Assembly (NCBI GenBank): GCA_900769345.1
Contig: CAAGGJ010000065.1
Span: forward strand, 1 to 15,665
Length of the DNA stretch: 15,665 bases
Reading direction: 5' to 3'
Origin: Bacteroidales bacterium
GTDB taxonomy: Bacteria > Bacteroidota > Bacteroidia > Bacteroidales > Muribaculaceae
Position numbers and translations under genes: made by a program. The notes under the pieces were generated by a model. The model was given only the letters and a program-made list of their open reading frames with translations. It was not told where the DNA came from and did not search any database. Positions 12,803 to 15,665 of this stretch are shown here, in pieces; the first letter of the stretch is position 1, and each line of letters starts with the position of its first letter.

Positions 12803-14320
12803 ATGGGAAAGAAAGCTCTATTGTTGATTCTCGACGGATGGGGAATCGGAAACAAATCGAAATCGGACGTAATATCATCTACTCCAACACCATATTGGGA
12901 TAGTTTGATAGCCAATTATCCTAACTCAAAGCTGGAAGCCAGCGGTGAAAACGTAGGTTTGCCCGACGGTCAGATGGGAAACTCGGAAGTGGGTCACCAA
13001 AACATCGGCGCCGGCCGTATTTTGTATCAAGACTTGGTGAAAATCAATAAGTCGATTAAGGATGGTTCGATTTACAACAATCCAGAAGTGAAGAAAGCAT
13101 TCTCTTATGCCAAGGAGAATGGTAAGAATATCCACTTTATGGGCTTGACTTCGACAGGAGGTGTGCACTCATCGCTCAGCCACATATTTGCACTCTGCGA
13201 CATTGCCAAGAAGTATGAACTCGACAATGTGTTTATCCACTGCTTTATGGACGGTCGCGATACCGACCCTCAGAGCGGAAAGGGCTTCGTGGCTGAAGTG
13301 GAGAAGCACTGTGCCGAGAGCACCGGTAAGGTGGCATCGGTGATAGGTCGCTACTATGCAATGGACCGCGACAAGAACTGGGACCGCGTGAAGCTTGCTT
13401 ACGACCTTCTCGTGAGCGGCAAGGGCACCGACGCAACATCGATGACCGACGCTATTCAAGCAAGTTACGACAACGGCGTGACCGACGAATTTATTATGCC
13501 TATCCACAATAGCACCATCGACGGCACTATTAAGGAAGGCGACGTGGTAATATTCTTCAACTATCGCCCCGACCGTGCTAAGGAAATTACCATTGCATTC
13601 ACTCAACAAGATATGCCAGAACACGGCATGATGCGCATCAAGGACTTGCAATATTTCTGCATGACTCCTTATGACTCGTCGTTTACCGGCATCAACATAC
13701 TTTTCCGCAAGGACAACGTAAACAACACCCTTGGCGAATACCTCAGCGCACTTGGCAAGAAGCAGCTTCACATAGCTGAGACCGAAAAATATGCTCACGT
13801 TACATTCTTCTTCAATGGCGGTCGCGAAGATCCATACGAAGGCGAAGACCGCATCTTGGTTCCGTCGCCTAAGGTGGCTACCTACGACCTCAAGCCTGAA
13901 ATGAGCGCCTACGAAGTTAAGGATAAGTTGGTAGAGGCTATCAATACTCAAAAGTACGATTTCATAGTAGTTAACTATGCCAACGGCGATATGGTGGGTC
14001 ACACCGGCGTATATGAAGCCATCGAGAAGGCTTGTGTGGCTATCGATGAATGTGTGATGGACACCGTAGAAGCATGCAAGAAGAACGACTACGAAGTGAT
14101 AATCATTGCTGACCACGGCAACGCCGACAATGCGCTCAACGAAGACGGAACAGTAAACACTGCACACTCGCTCAACCCAGTGCCATTCGTTTATGTTACA
14201 GCCAACAATAATGCAAAAGTGAAGAACGGCGTGCTTGCCGACGTAGCTCCATCTATCTTGAAGATTATGGGCTTGCCTCAACCTGAAGAAATGACAGGCA
14301 ACAATCTTATCGAATGTTAA
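12803..14320 (+). CDS. gpmI: 2,3-bisphosphoglycerate-independent phosphoglycerate mutase
   Basis: A full-length (505 residues) cytoplasmic glycolytic enzyme that interconverts 3- and 2-phosphoglycerate through a phosphoserine intermediate with two manganese ions. The alkaline-phosphatase-fold residues are present: Asp11 in LDGWG, catalytic Ser61 in GNSEVGH, His122 in GGVHSS, GRD at 151-153, Asp395 and His399 in GDMVGH, Asp437 and His438 in ADHGNAD, and His455 in TAHSLNP. The gene has its own -7 element and a strong terminator, so it is a single-gene unit. Confidence 0.97.
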   Translation: MGKKALLLILDGWGIGNKSKSDVISSTPTPYWDSLIANYPNSKLEASGENVGLPDGQMGNSEVGHQNIGAGRILYQDLVKINKSIKDGSIYNNPEVKKAFSYAKENGKNIHFMGLTSTGGVHSSLSHIFALCDIAKKYELDNVFIHCFMDGRDTDPQSGKGFVAEVEKHCAESTGKVASVIGRYYAMDRDKNWDRVKLAYDLLVSGKGTDATSMTDAIQASYDNGVTDEFIMPIHNSTIDGTIKEGDVVIFFNYRPDRAKEITIAFTQQDMPEHGMMRIKDLQYFCMTPYDSSFTGINILFRKDNVNNTLGEYLSALGKKQLHIAETEKYAHVTFFFNGGREDPYEGEDRILVPSPKVATYDLKPEMSAYEVKDKLVEAINTQKYDFIVVNYANGDMVGHTGVYEAIEKACVAIDECVMDTVEACKKNDYEVIIIADHGNADNALNEDGTVNTAHSLNPVPFVYVTANNNAKVKNGVLADVAPSILKIMGLPQPEEMTGNNLIEC

Positions 14321-14361
14321 AACCTCGATAAAAAGGCTTATTTAAGTACTATCAATATTAT

Positions 14362-14413
14362 AATCGTGAGGATTGCGACAAAAATAATTGTCGTGGTTCT
14401 CGCGATTTTTTTT
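14362..14413 (+). terminator. Strong terminator of gpmI
   Basis: A two-part stem: AATCGTGAG (14362-14370) pairs with CTCGCGATT (14399-14407) with one G-U pair, and GCGACA (14375-14380) pairs with TGTCGT (14389-14394) inside it. A run of eight T ends at 14413. Confidence 0.85.
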
Positions 14414-14735
14414 ATTTATCGTGGTTTGGCGGCTTATGAATAGTCGAGAATGAGTATAATATGTTGAAATAAAGATTAATGTTTAGAAAATTGTTGGTGT
14501 CCGCTAAACATGCGTCAGAGTCTGAATTCACGTATTTCCAAGGTAGCCCAACTTTAACCCCTTGAAAGGGTGTTAGCGGATAGTTCGAGTTAGCACAAAC
14601 CAGCGATGGTACAGCCGTAGATATTACGCGCATTAGCATACACCGTTTTGTGAAGATCCGCGTTATAACGCCCTCACCGATGGCGGAGTGGCTGAATTTT
14701 AACTACTTTTTCTTGCAATTATGGAAAATACTGCA
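14414..14735. other. Gene-poor stretch with an inverted repeat, possible mobile-element remnant
   Basis: About 320 bases with no convincing protein gene. It contains an 8-base perfect inverted repeat (TCCGCTAA at 14500-14507, TTAGCGGA at 14573-14580) and a small hairpin (ACCCCTTGAAAGGGT, about 14557-14571). A minus-strand frame of 75 codons covers 14412-14639, but it starts within this structure and matches nothing I know. A short tRNA-like motif sits at about 14683-14700. The region may be debris of an insertion sequence or a dispersed repeat. Confidence 0.4.
14500..14580. repeat. Inverted repeat pair around an 65-base centre
   Basis: TCCGCTAA at 14500-14507 and its exact complement TTAGCGGA at 14573-14580. 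With a mismatch the similarity extends outward (GTGTCCGCTAAAC against GTTAGCGGATA). The size is too small for an insertion sequence but would suit a miniature element or the ends of a decayed one. Confidence 0.55.
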
Positions 14736-14743
14736 TAATTTTG
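14712..14743 (+). promoter_or_regulatory. Promoter of the YD-repeat protein gene
   Basis: CTTG (14712-14715) and TAATTTTG (14736-14743) fit the -33 and -7 boxes with 20 bases between. Transcription would start near 14749, about 20 bases before the ATG at 14770. CGGAG lies just before the ATG and may act as a weak ribosome binding site. Confidence 0.65.
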
Positions 14744-14769
14744 AAAAACTAACCTTAACATCGGAGCGC

Positions 14770-15665
14770 ATGAACATTCGGCGTTACATATTATCTCTTT
14801 TGCTCCTCTTTGGCTGCATTTTATCAGTGTCGGCTGAAGTGAGAACTAATGTGCCGCGGGCCGGTGATGTGGTTTGTGCTCTGGAGGCGGAATTGCGCCA
14901 TTATGATGCTGCCGGGAAGGGTGTCGAGTGGGACTTTTCATCAGTGGCGGTTGGCGATAAGGTGGTTAAGTTGCGCTATTTCAACTTTGGCGACACATTG
15001 ATAGAAAAAGTCGGCTCCAAGCGAAGCAGTTTGATTGTAGATGCCGATGCTGATATTATGCTCACAGGCTTTGAGGATTATCTTAGCAAGATAACGCTCA
15101 ACAAGGCAGTGTGCTATCAGCCAAAGCATTTGTTTTACGGCTATCAATCAAAATTGGGCACCGACCGTCTTGGCAATACCATTATCGACCGCCGAGGCCG
15201 CTATGCCGCAGGGGAACAGTCGAGATTTAACGGCAATATCAGCCGAAATCTTTGGAAACATAGTGCAAGCGATAGCTATAGTTCGTATACCTATGCTTAC
15301 GACAACGCCGACCGACTTGTAGAGGCAGTTTATACGGGCGCAGGCGATTTCTCCACCGCTTATATTTACGATGCCAACTGCAATATCACAGCCATCAGCC
15401 GTGGCGGTATGGAAACTGAGGCAAATGGCACAAGAATTGATATTGATGACCTTGTGCTAAGCTACAACGGCAATCAATTAATGCAAGTTACCGACAGTGG
15501 TGAAGATTCGGGCGAATATGGTGTGATGGAATTCATTGACCACAGCAATGTGGCAAACGAATATGCCTACGATGCCAACGGCAATATGACGCGAGACCTC
15601 AATAAGGGTATCTCGAATATCACCTACAATTTGCTAAACCTGCCAGGTGAAATTACATTCTCCGA
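14770..15665 (+). CDS. Secreted YD-repeat (RHS-type) protein, N-terminal part; 3' end outside window
   Basis: 298 codons are visible and the frame is open at the window edge. A signal peptide (MNIRRYILSLLLLFGCILSV, ending near Ala22) is followed by about 100 residues resembling the N-terminal domain of Bacteroidales surface proteins (WDFSS 54-58, FGDTLIEK 73-80, LTGFEDYL 98-105). From about residue 150 there are RHS/YD repeats: FNGNISRN (153-160), YTYAYDNADRL (173-183), YIYDANCNITAISR (198-211) and EYAYDANGNMTRDLNKG (264-280). These are typical of the last repeats before the variable C-terminal domain of RHS proteins. Because full RHS proteins carry many more repeats, this copy is either naturally short or has lost its middle. 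RHS proteins form shells around toxin or effector domains, but whether one follows lies outside the window. A functional class beyond secreted YD-repeat protein is not claimed. Confidence 0.82.
   Translation, partial: MNIRRYILSLLLLFGCILSVSAEVRTNVPRAGDVVCALEAELRHYDAAGKGVEWDFSSVAVGDKVVKLRYFNFGDTLIEKVGSKRSSLIVDADADIMLTGFEDYLSKITLNKAVCYQPKHLFYGYQSKLGTDRLGNTIIDRRGRYAAGEQSRFNGNISRNLWKHSASDSYSSYTYAYDNADRLVEAVYTGAGDFSTAYIYDANCNITAISRGGMETEANGTRIDIDDLVLSYNGNQLMQVTDSGEDSGEYGVMEFIDHSNVANEYAYDANGNMTRDLNKGISNITYNLLNLPGEITFS

Noticed and set aside
14683..14700. Sequence resembling the 5' and D-arm part of a tRNA-Ser (TGGCGGAGTGGCTGAA)
   Set aside because: No acceptor stem partner, anticodon arm or T-arm follows, so it is not a tRNA gene; at most a fragment or chance match.
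1..15665. CRISPR array, rRNA, integrase or transposase
   Set aside because: No regularly spaced short repeats, rRNA-like stretches or recombinase reading frames were found on either strand.

Overview
The window looks like a chromosomal segment of a gut-type Bacteroidales bacterium (Muribaculaceae, Bacteroides or Prevotella relatives; family level is a guess). The reasons are the Bacteroidetes promoter -7 element TAnnTTTG before most genes, little Shine-Dalgarno use, a TatC with a long first periplasmic loop, a double-length secreted M16 peptidase, a DUF3109 protein and a Bacteroidales-type YD-repeat (RHS) protein.

Left part (1-4469), minus strand: a secreted beta-lactamase-fold serine hydrolase cut by the window edge, a CaCA-type Ca2+/cation antiporter, the tRNA t6A37 methyltransferase TrmO, then tatC and tatA. 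Between trmO and tatC, on the opposite strand, an excellent promoter is followed by two hairpins with T-tracts: a probable unannotated small RNA.

Middle (4510-8734), plus strand: fabD, divergent from tatA, with tandem terminators; a roughly 400-base intergenic stretch; a large periplasmic M16 metallopeptidase with a strong terminator.

Accessory part (8829-11248), plus strand: the first 31 codons of a DnaQ-like exonuclease gene occur twice, as a truncated fragment at 8930 and inside the intact gene at 10222. Between the two 97-base direct repeats sits a RhuM-Fic/Doc protein gene broken by an in-frame TAG, after which the same frame continues to a normal end. The intact exonuclease is followed by a one-HKD phospholipase-D-type nuclease with a C-terminal cysteine cluster. 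The layout suggests that a RhuM-Fic gene was inserted at the 5' end of the exonuclease and then decayed.

Right part (11326-15665), plus strand: a DUF3109 cysteine-rich protein, rplS (L19) with a structured leader, gpmI, a gene-poor stretch with an inverted repeat, and the beginning of a short, possibly internally deleted, secreted YD-repeat protein that runs off the end.

Housekeeping genes (trmO, tatAC, fabD, rplS, gpmI) surround the accessory island. No rRNA, complete tRNA, CRISPR array or intact transposase was seen.
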